Part shown: positions 35,691-44,482 of the stretch, piece after piece
Layout of the letters: every line of letters begins with the position of its first letter
How positions within the stretch are numbered: the first letter of the stretch is position 1
Assembly: GCA_002474345.1 (NCBI GenBank)
Contig: DKQD01000092.1
Span: 1,728-62,852, forward strand
DNA: 61,125 nt
Direction: 5' to 3'
From: Bacteriovoracaceae bacterium UBA7317
Lineage (GTDB): Bacteria > Bdellovibrionota > Bacteriovoracia > Bacteriovoracales > Bacteriovoracaceae
Made by a program: the position numbers and the translations under genes
The notes under the pieces: model-generated
Databases searched by the model: none
What the model saw: the letters and a program-made list of their open reading frames with translations, nothing else
What the model was told of the DNA's origin: nothing

Positions 35691-35715
35691 CTAGACTAGA
35701 CTAGAATAGAATAGA
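35691..35715 (+). repeat. Pentanucleotide repeat before the nqr operon
   Basis: Three copies of CTAGA followed by two of ATAGA lie 40-65 bases before nqrA, in the 132-base promoter region. The TAG-containing direct repeats could affect spacing of promoter elements or be a binding site; could also be slippage. Confidence 0.5.
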
Positions 35716-35754
35716 AAAAAATAATAAAAAATTTCAACAGGGTTTGAAAGTATT

Positions 35755-37098
35755 ATGACAAAAATTAGAAAAGGGTTAACCCTTCCTATTAAGGGGCAGC
35801 CTAAACCTGAGGTAGATAGAAATAAAAGCATAAAGTCTGTTGCCATTCTGGGTTCTGATTACCAAGGCATGAAGCCAACTATGTTGGTCAAAGAGGGTGA
35901 TGAGGTTAAGGTAGGACAAACTTTGTTCGAATGTAAAAGGCAAGTTGGAGTCAAGTATACTGCTCCCGCAGCTGGAAAGGTTGTGTCCATTAACCGTGGT
36001 CCTAAGAGGGTATTTGAATCTTTGGTAATCCAAGTCGCTTCAAGTGAGGAGCAAGTTGAGTTTACCCATTATAAAAAAAGTGACCTGGATAAGATAGATT
36101 TTGAAAAGGTGAAAAACCTTCTGCAAGAGTCTGGCTTGTGGACTGCAATAAGAATGAGACCTTTTTCAAAAAATCCAGCTCCAGAATCAAGGCCGAAGGC
36201 TTTTTTTATAACGGCCATGGATACGAATCCTCTTTCTGGAAATCCAGCTTCTGTAATCAATAACTACAAAGAGGACTTTAAAAATGGTGTTAAAGTTCTC
36301 TCTAAGTTAACTGAAGGAAAAACTTATGTTTGCCATGCCAAGGGCGAAAGTCTTCCGGCTGATTCTTCCGGTAATGTAGTCCTTCACGGCTTTGAAGGAC
36401 CCCATCCAGCTGGAAATGTTGGAACCCATATTCACTTTCTTGACCCGGCTCATACAGACAAACCAGTCTGGTATATTGGTTATCAGGACGTTATTGCTGT
36501 AGGAAAACTTTTCTCCACAGGAAAGCTTTGGACTGAAAGGGTTGTAGCACTTGGTGGACCCCAAGCAAGAAACCCAAGACATTTAGTTGCAAGAATTGGA
36601 GCAAGTTTAGACGACCTTTTAAAGAATGAGCTTGAAGGAAAAGATATTAGAGTTATTTCAGGTTCTGTTTTTAATGGGCACCACGCTAAGAATACTTTTA
36701 ATTACTTAGGAAGGTACCACAACCAAATAAGTCTTCTAAAAGAGGGTAAAGAACGAGAGCTTCTAGGGTGGGGCGGACCTGGCTTGGAAAAGTTTTCAGT
36801 TAAACCTTCTTTTCTTTCAAAATTGTTACCTGCAAAATTGTTTGATATTACAACTTCAACCCATGGAAGTCCTAGAGCGATGGTCCCAACGGGTAACTAT
36901 GAAGACGTTATGCCAATGGATATATTGGCGACTCAGCTCTTGAGGTCTCTCATAACGAAGCAAACTGACCTTGCTCAGAAATTGGGTTGTATGGAGCTTG
37001 ATGAAGAAGACTTGGCCCTTTGTACCTTTGTCGACCATGGCAAAGTCGATTATGGAACAATATTAAGAGACAATTTAACTATTATTGAGAAGGAATGA
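35755..37098 (+). CDS. nqrA: Na+-translocating NADH:quinone reductase subunit A
   Basis: 447 residues, full length for NqrA. It starts [19 protein letters not shown], and includes the barrel-sandwich region ([34 protein letters not shown]), [14 protein letters not shown], and the C-terminal [35 protein letters not shown]. NqrA is the peripheral cytoplasmic subunit near the quinone site of Na+-NQR, which couples NADH oxidation to Na+ export. It is the first gene of a tight six-gene operon on the plus strand; the next start is 2 bases past its stop. Confidence 0.97.
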   Translation: MTKIRKGLTLPIKGQPKPEVDRNKSIKSVAILGSDYQGMKPTMLVKEGDEVKVGQTLFECKRQVGVKYTAPAAGKVVSINRGPKRVFESLVIQVASSEEQVEFTHYKKSDLDKIDFEKVKNLLQESGLWTAIRMRPFSKNPAPESRPKAFFITAMDTNPLSGNPASVINNYKEDFKNGVKVLSKLTEGKTYVCHAKGESLPADSSGNVVLHGFEGPHPAGNVGTHIHFLDPAHTDKPVWYIGYQDVIAVGKLFSTGKLWTERVVALGGPQARNPRHLVARIGASLDDLLKNELEGKDIRVISGSVFNGHHAKNTFNYLGRYHNQISLLKEGKERELLGWGGPGLEKFSVKPSFLSKLLPAKLFDITTSTHGSPRAMVPTGNYEDVMPMDILATQLLRSLITKQTDLAQKLGCMELDEEDLALCTFVDHGKVDYGTILRDNLTIIEKE

Positions 37099-37100
37099 TA

Positions 37101-38306
37101 ATGAAAGCACTTAGAGATTTCCTTGATCAGATTCATCCAACTTTTTCTAAGGGCGGTAAATTAGAAAAGCTTTACCCTCTCTATGAAGCCTTGGATACCT
37201 TTGCTTATACTCCTGGAGAGGTTACCGAAGGGAAAACCCATGTAAGAGATGGGATGGACCTAAAGCGGTTGATGGTGACAGTTGTGATAGCTCTTATACC
37301 CGTGACTTTGATGGCCATGTGGAACACTGGTTATCAGGCAAACCTCGTCTTAGCTTCAAAGGGACTTACTACAGTTGAAGATTGGAGAGGAGCCGCAATG
37401 GCAGCAATGGGGTTAGCTTTTGATCCCAACAGCTTTTTGAGCAACTTTGTTTATGGAGCTTTGTTTTTTCTACCAGTCTACATAGTGACGATGACTGCGG
37501 GAGGAATAGTTGAAGGCATCTTTGCTACGGTAAGAAAACACGAGATCAACGAAGGGTTTTTAGTTAGTGGGCTCCTTTATCCACTAACTCTTCCTGCAAC
37601 CATTCCCTTGTGGCAAGTGGCCCTGGGAATTATTTTCGGTGTTATTTTCGCGAAAGAAGTGTTTGGAGGAACCGGAAAAAACTTCTTAAACGTTGCTCTG
37701 TGTTCAAGAGCTTTTCTTTATTTTGCCTACCCCGCTGAGATTTCAGGTGATGCTGTTTGGGTAGCGGTTGATGGTTATACCGCCGCAACTTCTTTAGGTT
37801 TAGCCGCTGCCGAAGGAGTAAGCGCCATTCCCTTTACTTTAAATCAGGCATTCATGGGAAATATTACAGGCTCAATGGGGGAGACTTCTGTTTTAGCTTC
37901 TCTGATAGGAGCCGTTATTTTGATCGTGACCAAAACTGGTTCTTGGCGGATTATGTTAGGTGTGGTGGTCTCAGCAGTCCTAACGGCACTTCTTTTTAAT
38001 CAGATAGGCTCGACGACAAACCCTATGTTTGGAGTGGGTCCTCTCTGGCATCTCTGTTTGGGTGGTTTTGCTTTCGGTACAGTTTTTATGGCAACAGACC
38101 CAGTGAGTGCCTCTATGACGTCTACTGGTAAATATTTTTATGGAGCGCTTATCGGCGTGATGACAATACTAGTAAGAGTTGTGAACCCTGCGTACCCTGA
38201 AGGGATTATGCTAGCGATTCTTTTTGCCAATTTGTTTGCACCTCTCATCGATTACTTCGTTGTTGAGGCCAATATCAAAAGGAGGGCCCTAAGACATGAA
38301 CATTAA
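37101..38306 (+). CDS. nqrB: Na+-translocating NADH:quinone reductase subunit B
   Basis: 402 residues with about ten membrane segments. The covalent FMN site is visible: [14 protein letters not shown] aligns with the Vibrio motif SGAT, the threonine of which carries the FMN phosphoester. ATG 37095 is in frame and overlaps nqrA, but GAGAAGGA is spaced correctly for ATG 37101. NqrB holds FMN and riboflavin and forms part of the Na+ path. FMN attachment requires ApbE, encoded downstream. Confidence 0.97.
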   Translation: MKALRDFLDQIHPTFSKGGKLEKLYPLYEALDTFAYTPGEVTEGKTHVRDGMDLKRLMVTVVIALIPVTLMAMWNTGYQANLVLASKGLTTVEDWRGAAMAAMGLAFDPNSFLSNFVYGALFFLPVYIVTMTAGGIVEGIFATVRKHEINEGFLVSGLLYPLTLPATIPLWQVALGIIFGVIFAKEVFGGTGKNFLNVALCSRAFLYFAYPAEISGDAVWVAVDGYTAATSLGLAAAEGVSAIPFTLNQAFMGNITGSMGETSVLASLIGAVILIVTKTGSWRIMLGVVVSAVLTALLFNQIGSTTNPMFGVGPLWHLCLGGFAFGTVFMATDPVSASMTSTGKYFYGALIGVMTILVRVVNPAYPEGIMLAILFANLFAPLIDYFVVEANIKRRALRHEH

Positions 38307-39075
38307 TTCTTGGAAGGGGACAGTTGCTGTTGCAGCAATTCTATGTGGTGTTTGCTCAGTGGTCGTTTCACTCTCGGCCATTAGCTTAAGACCCATGCAG
38401 GAAGAAAATAAAATTCTTGATGTTAAGAAAAACCTTCTTCTCTCAGCTGGGCTTTTAAAGAACGCAAAAGCATCTAAAGAAGAAATTTTAAAGATTTTTG
38501 AAAATATTGAAACAAAGTTAGTTGACCTAAAAACTGGGCAATTTGTAACTGATATTAAACCAGAGTCCTATGACTCTCGGGCCGCCGCTAAAGACCCCAA
38601 AAGGAATATTCAAATTCCGTCTAATTTGGATCTAGGCAAAAATAAGATGAGAGCAAAATACGGCAAAGTTTATTTTGTGAAAAAGGATGGAAAGGTTACA
38701 TCCCTTGTTCTGCCAGTTCATGGAAAAGGTCTCTGGTCGACTCTTTACGGCTTTTTGGCTTTGGACAAAGATACGAGAACAGTGAAAGGCTTTGGGTTTT
38801 ATGAGCATGCTGAAACTCCAGGTTTAGGGGGAGAAGTTGATAACCCAAATTGGAAAGCGCAATGGATAGGAAAGATTGTCTCTGATAAAAATTTTAAGCC
38901 TTTTGTTCAAGTTAAGAAAAATGTTGATCCGAAGAGTGAAGAAGGAAAGAGAACAGTTGATGGAATTTCCGGTTCTACTATTACGGGCCGAGGTGTACAA
39001 AACCTTCTTAACTACTGGCTTGGTAACCACGGTTACGGGCCATTTTTGGCTCAGTTTAGAAAGGGAGGAGCTTAA
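38296..39075 (+). CDS. nqrC: Na+-translocating NADH:quinone reductase subunit C
   Basis: 259 residues: an N-terminal membrane anchor ([20 protein letters not shown]) and a periplasmic FMN-binding domain with [26 protein letters not shown] and the FMN site [16 protein letters not shown], where the Thr of SGST takes the FMN (Vibrio: SGAT). The ATG lies inside the end of nqrB, 11 bases of overlap, behind GGAGGG, so translation is coupled. Confidence 0.97.
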   Translation: MNINSWKGTVAVAAILCGVCSVVVSLSAISLRPMQEENKILDVKKNLLLSAGLLKNAKASKEEILKIFENIETKLVDLKTGQFVTDIKPESYDSRAAAKDPKRNIQIPSNLDLGKNKMRAKYGKVYFVKKDGKVTSLVLPVHGKGLWSTLYGFLALDKDTRTVKGFGFYEHAETPGLGGEVDNPNWKAQWIGKIVSDKNFKPFVQVKKNVDPKSEEGKRTVDGISGSTITGRGVQNLLNYWLGNHGYGPFLAQFRKGGA

Positions 39076-39077
39076 AA

Positions 39078-39698
39078 ATGAGCAGTATAAAAGAAACCCT
39101 TTTTGATCCTGTATTTAAAAATAATCCCATTGCCCTTCAAATTCTGGGTATCTGTTCTGCCTTAGCAGTTACGACCAAAATGGAAGCCGTAATTGTTATG
39201 TCTTTGGCGGTTATCTTTGTTATGGGCTTCTCCAGCTTGATTGTCAGCTTGATTAGAAATTATGTCCCTTCAAGTATTAGGATCATTGTTCAAATGACTG
39301 TTATTGCTTCGATGGTTATTTTAGCGGATCAAATCTTGAAAGCTTTTGTCTACGATATTTCTAAGGGTATTTCAGTATACGTGGGTTTGATTATAACCAA
39401 CTGTATTGTTATGGGTCGTGCTGAGGGTTATGCTATGAAGAATGGCCCGTTTATGAGTGTTCTTGATGGCATTGGAAATGGCTTCGGTTACAGCCTTGTT
39501 TTAATCTTTGTTGGAGTCCTAAGAGAGGTCTTTGGGAGCGGCAAGTTTTTTGGTTACTCTGTTTTACCTCTTACGAGTGAAGGTGGATGGTATCAGGGTA
39601 ACGGCTTAATGCTACTTGCTCCAAGTGCTTTTTTCTTAATAGGAGTTTTCATCTGGATTTTAAGAACTTTTAAACCAGATCAAGTTGAAAAGGATTAA
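39078..39698 (+). CDS. nqrD: Na+-translocating NADH:quinone reductase subunit D
   Basis: 206 residues with six membrane segments and typical NqrD blocks: [43 protein letters not shown] and [23 protein letters not shown]. NqrD and NqrE form an inverted-topology pair that binds a [2Fe-2S] cluster in the membrane; the conserved Cys in NCIVMGRAE is present. It starts 2 bases after nqrC behind GGAGG. Confidence 0.97.
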   Translation: MSSIKETLFDPVFKNNPIALQILGICSALAVTTKMEAVIVMSLAVIFVMGFSSLIVSLIRNYVPSSIRIIVQMTVIASMVILADQILKAFVYDISKGISVYVGLIITNCIVMGRAEGYAMKNGPFMSVLDGIGNGFGYSLVLIFVGVLREVFGSGKFFGYSVLPLTSEGGWYQGNGLMLLAPSAFFLIGVFIWILRTFKPDQVEKD

Positions 39699-39701
39699 TC
39701 T

Positions 39702-40322
39702 ATGTTGGAACAATATATTAGCATATTTATAAAAGCCGTCTTTGTTGAAAACATGGCCCTCGGATTTTTCCTAGGGATGTGTACATTTTTGGCCGTTTCA
39801 AAACAGGTGAAAACCTCTATTGGTTTGGGGATTGCAGTTATTGTTGTTCAAACAATTACAGTTCCGGCCAATAACCTTATTTACGTTTACCTTTTGAAGC
39901 CTGGGGCTTTAGCGTGGACCGGTAACCCGGACCTTGCCTCAATGGACCTCAGCTTTTTGGGGTTGATTAGTTATATTGGCGTTATTGCAGCAATGGTTCA
40001 AATTCTAGAAATGACATTGGATAAGTTTTTTCCTGCCCTCTACGGAGCTCTAGGAATCTTTCTTCCTCTTATCACCGTAAACTGTGCCATTTTAGGTGGC
40101 TCTCTTTTTATGGTTGAAAGGGATTACAACTTTTCTGAAAGTGTTGTTTTTGGTTTAGGAACAGGAGTTGGATGGGCACTTGCTATTATGGCCCTTGCAG
40201 GAATTAGAGAAAAGTTAACTTATAGTGATATTCCGGAAGGCTTAAGAGGCCTTGGGATTACATTTATAACAGTAGGGTTAATGTCCCTTGGGTTTTTAGC
40301 TTTTTCTGGGATTCAACTATAA
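39702..40322 (+). CDS. nqrE: Na+-translocating NADH:quinone reductase subunit E
   Basis: 206 residues with six membrane segments. Typical blocks are [44 protein letters not shown] and [20 protein letters not shown]. The Cys in MCTFLA and in NCAILGG are the expected ligands of the membrane [2Fe-2S] site shared with NqrD. It starts 3 bases after nqrD. A 53-base gap with a small hairpin follows, the largest gap inside the operon. Confidence 0.97.
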   Translation: MLEQYISIFIKAVFVENMALGFFLGMCTFLAVSKQVKTSIGLGIAVIVVQTITVPANNLIYVYLLKPGALAWTGNPDLASMDLSFLGLISYIGVIAAMVQILEMTLDKFFPALYGALGIFLPLITVNCAILGGSLFMVERDYNFSESVVFGLGTGVGWALAIMALAGIREKLTYSDIPEGLRGLGITFITVGLMSLGFLAFSGIQL

Positions 40323-40342
40323 AAAAGAGAAGTTTAAGTTTA

Positions 40343-40360
40343 ATGATTTAATGAAATCAT
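40343..40360 (+). repeat. Small hairpin between nqrE and nqrF
   Basis: ATGATTT (40343-40349) and AAATCAT (40354-40360) form a perfect 7-base stem with a 4-base loop in the only sizeable gap of the nqr operon. No T-run follows, so an mRNA stabilising or processing site is more likely than a terminator. Confidence 0.4.
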
Positions 40361-40375
40361 AAAAGAGAGCTTGTT

Positions 40376-41599
40376 ATGGAAATTCTCATTGCATCATCTG
40401 TTTTTGTGGCCATAGTTTTAGCTTTGGTCGCAATTATTTTATTTGCTAAATCTAAGCTTGTTAACTCCGGCGATGTTGTCATCAACATCAATGGTCAAAA
40501 GGATGTCACGGTTTCAGCCGGTGGAAAACTTTTAAATGTTCTTGCCGATGAGAAGCTCTATGTTTCCTCAGCCTGTGGAGGTGGTGGAACCTGCGGGCAG
40601 TGTAAAGTAGACGTTCTTGATGGCGGTGGAGAAATCTTGACGACAGAACTATCCCATATGACTAAGAAAGAAGTTAAGGAAGGATGCCGTCTTTCGTGCC
40701 AAGTTGCTGTTAAGTCAAACATGAAGGTCAATGTGCCAGAAGAGGTTTTTGGAGTTAAGAAGTGGAAGTGTAAAGTGCGTTCAAATGACAACGTGGCCAC
40801 TTTTATTAAGAACCTCATCCTAGAAATTCCTGACGGAGAGTCTGTACCTTTTAGAGCAGGTGGATATATTCAAATAGAGCGTCCTCCTGGAATTACAGTA
40901 GATTATAAAAACTTCGATATTCCTGAGCTTTATAGAGGAACCTGGGACCATTTTAAAATTTGGGATAACGTTTCTCATACTGATGAAACGGTTATAAGGG
41001 CCTATTCAATGGCCAATTACCCTGAAGAACATGGAATTATAATGCTAAATGTAAGGGTAGCAAGTCCACCCCCGGGTGCTCCTAAACATATTCCTCCAGG
41101 GAAAATGTCTTCTTGGATCTTTGGACTTAAACCAGGCGATGATGTCACTATTTCGGGACCTTTCGGTGAGTTTTATGCCAGAGAAACAAAGAAAGAAATG
41201 GTTTTTGTTGGTGGAGGGGCCGGTATGGCGCCCATGAGGTCTCATATTTTTGATCAACTTAGAAGAATTAAAACTGATAGAAAAATGACTTTTTGGTATG
41301 GTGCAAGATCAAAGGCCGAAATGTTTTTTGTTGAGGACTTTGATGAACTTCAAGCTGAGAATGAAAACTTTGAGTGGCACTGTGCCCTTTCAGATGCTCT
41401 TCCAGAAGACGACTGGAAAGGTTACACAGGCTTCATTCATAATGTCTTGCATGATGAATACTTAAAGGATCACCCCGCTCCTGAAGATTGTGAGTACTAC
41501 CTTTGTGGGCCTCCCATTATGAATAAGTGTGTCATTGACATGCTCCTTGACTTAGGAGTTGAGCGAGACGATATTATGCTCGACGACTTTGGGGGCTAG
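40376..41599 (+). CDS. nqrF: Na+-translocating NADH:quinone reductase subunit F
   Basis: 407 residues: one N-terminal membrane helix (about 3-25), a [2Fe-2S] ferredoxin domain with [16 protein letters not shown] and a fourth Cys in CRLSCQVAV, an FAD domain with [13 protein letters not shown], and an NADH domain with [19 protein letters not shown] and [10 protein letters not shown]. NqrF takes electrons from NADH on the cytoplasmic side. It is the last structural nqr gene; apbE follows 11 bases later. Confidence 0.97.
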   Translation: MEILIASSVFVAIVLALVAIILFAKSKLVNSGDVVININGQKDVTVSAGGKLLNVLADEKLYVSSACGGGGTCGQCKVDVLDGGGEILTTELSHMTKKEVKEGCRLSCQVAVKSNMKVNVPEEVFGVKKWKCKVRSNDNVATFIKNLILEIPDGESVPFRAGGYIQIERPPGITVDYKNFDIPELYRGTWDHFKIWDNVSHTDETVIRAYSMANYPEEHGIIMLNVRVASPPPGAPKHIPPGKMSSWIFGLKPGDDVTISGPFGEFYARETKKEMVFVGGGAGMAPMRSHIFDQLRRIKTDRKMTFWYGARSKAEMFFVEDFDELQAENENFEWHCALSDALPEDDWKGYTGFIHNVLHDEYLKDHPAPEDCEYYLCGPPIMNKCVIDMLLDLGVERDDIMLDDFGG

Positions 41600-41610
41600 G
41601 TTATCTAGAA

Positions 41611-42714
41611 ATGAATCATCTAAACAGAGTAATACTAGAAAGCCTAAGGAAATCCTTAGGCTTTTTTTTTATACGTATTTTAATCCTTTCTTTAGTGCTC
41701 TCTTTTTTAGGGTGTAAAAAAGAGGCGCAAAAGCCTCTAGGCCTTTTTGGTAAAACAATGGGCACAACCTACACAATTAGGTATTTTCCCGAAGATTTAA
41801 AGGGAGGAAAAGGGCCACAGGAAGTCAAAGTTCTCATTGATGATCTTTTGAAAAAGATTAACGAAGAGATGTCTACCTATATACCGAACTCCGAGCTATC
41901 TCTTATTAACTCCTCCAACAAATTTGAAACCTGGCACAACCTTTCTCCACGTTTATTTAAAGTCCTAAAAGAGGCAAAAGGTATTTACCAAATGACTGAT
42001 GGTGCTTTTGATGTGACCGTTGGTCCCCTTGTCAACCTATGGGGGTTTGGCCCTAAGGGAGAAAGAAAAGTCCCTTCCAAGCAAGCCTTAAAAAAGGTTC
42101 GGAAAAGTGTTGGTTACCACCATGTGCAAATGAAGGATTCTGAAAAAACTCTGAAGAGTAAGGAAGGAGTTTATATAGACCTTTCAGCGATAGCCAAAGG
42201 TTTTGCCGTTGATGAAGTGAGTTCTCTTCTTACTAGGTTAGGTTTCAAAGATCATATGGTTGAAATTGGAGGGGAAATAAAGACGAGTGGAAATAAAAGA
42301 GGACAGCTCTGGCGCCTTGCTATAAGCAACCCCTCAGCCATTGGCCAGTCCATTCATAAGGTTATTGGGGTTAAGTCTCTTTCAATGGCGACCTCTGGGA
42401 ATTATAGGAACTATTTTACTTCCAAAGGAAAGTTTTTTTCCCATACTATAGACCCAAAAACAGGTTATCCAGTTAAACACCGTTTGGTTTCAGTCACGGT
42501 CTTTGATAGCTTTTCTTGTATGAAAGCAGATGCCTTAGCAACTGCACTTATGGTGATGGGCCATAAAAAAGGGGTCCAATTTGCTGAAAAACATGGTCTT
42601 TTGGCCTATTTTATTGCTGCTCCTGAGAATGAGACTGATAATGGGAAGAGAGGAGCTCTTGTTAAGAAGGCTTCCACCCAATTAAAATTATTGCTAAGTG
42701 ATTACTTTAACTAA
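41611..42714 (+). CDS. apbE: FAD:protein FMN transferase (flavin transferase), lipoprotein
   Basis: 367 residues. A hydrophobic signal segment (about 19-32) ends in lipobox FLGC, so the enzyme is an exported lipoprotein. ApbE landmarks follow: MGTTYTIRYF, DGAFDVTVGPLVNLWGFGP, GVYIDLSAIAKGFAVDEV and HTIDPKTGYPVKH, with Asp and Thr/Ser for metal near MKADALATAL. ApbE joins FMN from FAD to the Thr of NqrB and NqrC, both encoded just upstream. The first 20 codons contain a complete intrinsic-terminator sequence (41641-41670), so much transcription from nqr probably stops here. No suitable later start leaves the signal peptide intact. Confidence 0.95.
   Translation: MNHLNRVILESLRKSLGFFFIRILILSLVLSFLGCKKEAQKPLGLFGKTMGTTYTIRYFPEDLKGGKGPQEVKVLIDDLLKKINEEMSTYIPNSELSLINSSNKFETWHNLSPRLFKVLKEAKGIYQMTDGAFDVTVGPLVNLWGFGPKGERKVPSKQALKKVRKSVGYHHVQMKDSEKTLKSKEGVYIDLSAIAKGFAVDEVSSLLTRLGFKDHMVEIGGEIKTSGNKRGQLWRLAISNPSAIGQSIHKVIGVKSLSMATSGNYRNYFTSKGKFFSHTIDPKTGYPVKHRLVSVTVFDSFSCMKADALATALMVMGHKKGVQFAEKHGLLAYFIAAPENETDNGKRGALVKKASTQLKLLLSDYFN
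41641..41670 (+). terminator. Intrinsic terminator inside the 5' part of apbE
   Basis: AGCCTAAGG (41641-41649), loop AAAT, CCTTAGGCT (41654-41662) form a perfect 9-base GC-containing stem, immediately followed by eight more T. It lies 31 bases past the apbE start codon and 42 bases past the nqrF stop, the usual place for an operon terminator. It is also translated, encoding residues 11-20 of ApbE including Phe-Phe-Phe of the signal peptide. Confidence 0.85.
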
Positions 42715-42777
42715 TTGCTTTAAAAGAGATACAATGAGTGTTTTTTAAAGCTTTATCTTGTGGGGTATAATATCGAT

Positions 42778-42993
42778 ATGAAGCTTTTCTTGATTACTTT
42801 AGGAGTGATGTTATTGACCATCGTTGGAATGGCAGTAGGGGTTATATTTAGCAATAAAAAGCTAAAGGGAAGTTGTGGAGGGCTTAATAATGTTTTGGGT
42901 GAAGACTGTATGTTCTGTGAAAAGAAAGATCAGTGCAGTGATGAAAAAAAAGCAAAATGTGAAGGCCCGACACCAGACCTCTTAAAGTTTTAA
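42778..42993 (+). CDS. nqrM: Na+-NQR maturation protein NqrM (DUF539)
   Basis: 71 residues: an N-terminal membrane helix (FLITLGVMLLTIVGMAVGVIF) followed by LKGSCGGLNNVLGEDCMFC and further cysteines. The GSCGGL motif and Cys-rich tail are the NqrM/DUF539 signature. NqrM is needed to deliver iron to the membrane Cys cluster of NqrD/NqrE. It lies 63 bases after apbE, completing the assembly genes. The frame is open from GTG 42760, but ATG 42778 gives the family's usual start. Confidence 0.9.
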   Translation: MKLFLITLGVMLLTIVGMAVGVIFSNKKLKGSCGGLNNVLGEDCMFCEKKDQCSDEKKAKCEGPTPDLLKF

Positions 42994-43004
42994 TGCCTCT
43001 TGCT

Positions 43005-43499
43005 TTAAGACGCCTTCTTATGTAATTCATTTTTCAATTCTTGTACCTCATGAGAGAGGTTATTAATAATTCCATTGGCGGACTTGAGCCTTTGAGTCAC
43101 CATTCTGGTCACATTTAAAACCATAAGGGCAAAAACTTTTGGATTATCTTTGTAAAATGAGTAAAAGTTTTCATAACTTATAATGAGGATATTAGTTTCT
43201 TCTTTGGCTACAATATCAGCGGTCCTTTTCGTTTCATTTATTAAGACAAGTTCTCCAAATAGGTCCCCTTTTACAAGTTGGGTTATAACTTTCATTTTTC
43301 CAAATTGGTCTTTAATAATGACGTCAGCACAGCCATCTAAAATGATAGCTATATCAGAGCTTTCCTCACCCTGATGAATAATATGCTCACCTCTTTTAAA
43401 GGTAGCGACTTCACAGGCCTGAATAACTTCTTCCACCTCTTCATCATAGATCTCTAAAAAGAGGGGGCAACCTTTTACTAGATTGGCAAGAAAGCTCAT
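43005..43499 (-). CDS. Cyclic-nucleotide-binding domain protein
   Basis: 164 residues: a single cNMP-binding (CRP-type) domain with FKRGEHIIHQGEESSDIAIIL, the phosphate-binding cassette GDLFGELVLINETKRTADIVA (Glu and Arg of the FGE...R-T/S-A motif), and helices at the end. There is no DNA-binding helix-turn-helix; the C-terminal about 30 residues look like a coiled coil (INNLSHEVQELKNELHKK). So it should signal by protein contact. It is the last gene of a minus-strand run behind the MotA-like gene, 38 bases away. Confidence 0.88.
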   Translation of the reverse strand: MSFLANLVKGCPLFLEIYDEEVEEVIQACEVATFKRGEHIIHQGEESSDIAIILDGCADVIIKDQFGKMKVITQLVKGDLFGELVLINETKRTADIVAKEETNILIISYENFYSFYKDNPKVFALMVLNVTRMVTQRLKSANGIINNLSHEVQELKNELHKKAS

Positions 43500-43537
43500 A
43501 TCAAAACCCCTATTTTTTATTTAACTATTTATCAATT

Positions 43538-44479
43538 TCAAGATGCTTTATTTTGGTCTTCTATGTAACTATTGATTCTTTTAACTTCATTTAAAAGGCC
43601 TGGTAAGGACTCCTGTAAAGAAGCTTCAATAGACTTAGAGCCGTGGATAGCATTCCAAATTTCTTCAAAGCTTGTCGATAGTTTCTTGAACGTTTTTTCT
43701 CTCAGGCCTCCCACAGGGGCCATTGTGTTTAAAACTGTCGTAATAAGTGAAAAAAGAATACCTGCGATGGAGGTTTTCATCGCAAAAGCAATATTAAGAA
43801 CGAATTCTTGAAGGATAGTTCCAGAAGCTTCAATATTTGAAAAGTCAATGGCAGCAATTTTAGGGAGTGCCATGCTGATCCCAATAAACGTTCCAAAAAT
43901 TCCAAATACAACGAAAAGTCCGGGGAGGATATCATTAAGCCTTGAAATAGGTGCTACTGGGAAAAAATTAAGAAGTTTATTCCAATTAGGGTCTTTTTCA
44001 AGAATTCTATCTGTTAAGTCATCAAAGTTTGGTGGATACTTTGATTTGAAAATACTTGATTCACCTTTGATTGAATGAAAAAGACTTTTTTCACCATGAA
44101 CAAAGTCTCTAAGAGAGACGGTCTTTCTATGGCGAGCTATAGATTTTGCTGCTGACTTGTTTATCTTGTCTTTATCTCTCTCTTCTTTTTTTCTGCTAAA
44201 ATTCCCGTAACGAACACTTCTTGTAGGGAGTTTGTCAGAGACTTGTTTTAAGATAGTGTCAAGAAATTGATCGACATCCTCCACTTCCTCTTTATCGTTA
44301 GTCGAAGCTGAAAGAGCTTTTTCAACTTCGCTAATAAAAGAAGAAAAATAAGCATCTTCTCTCTTACTTAATTTATAAGAAGCGGCCCTAAAAATGAGAC
44401 CTAGAACAAGAAGAACTCCCATCACCTCAATGAGGTAACTGGAGAAAAAATTTAGGGCAATGCCAACTAAGTCATTCAT
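43538..44479 (-). CDS. MotA/TolQ/ExbB-like proton channel subunit
   Basis: 313 residues with three membrane segments: about 8-30, 185-210 and 228-255. The last two carry the channel signatures ILPGLFVVFGIFGTFIGISMAL and NIAFAMKTSIAGILFSLITTV, in the style of MotA/ExbB and of ZorA of the Zorya defence system. Between segments 1 and 2 is a cytoplasmic region of about 150 residues, basic and partly helical (FSRKKEERDKDKINKSAAK). It starts 3 bases after the stop of the coiled-coil OmpA gene with AAGGA in place, so the two are translationally linked and should form one complex. Unlike ZorA it has no long C-terminal tail; its end is a short helix (LLNEVKRINSYIEDQNK). Confidence 0.83.
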   Translation of the reverse strand: MNDLVGIALNFFSSYLIEVMGVLLVLGLIFRAASYKLSKREDAYFSSFISEVEKALSASTNDKEEVEDVDQFLDTILKQVSDKLPTRSVRYGNFSRKKEERDKDKINKSAAKSIARHRKTVSLRDFVHGEKSLFHSIKGESSIFKSKYPPNFDDLTDRILEKDPNWNKLLNFFPVAPISRLNDILPGLFVVFGIFGTFIGISMALPKIAAIDFSNIEASGTILQEFVLNIAFAMKTSIAGILFSLITTVLNTMAPVGGLREKTFKKLSTSFEEIWNAIHGSKSIEASLQESLPGLLNEVKRINSYIEDQNKAS

Positions 44480-44482
44480 TAT

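Noticed and set aside
35691..35715. CTAGA repeats considered as an attachment site or mobile-element end
   Set aside because: No second copy, integrase or inverted terminal repeats were seen nearby.
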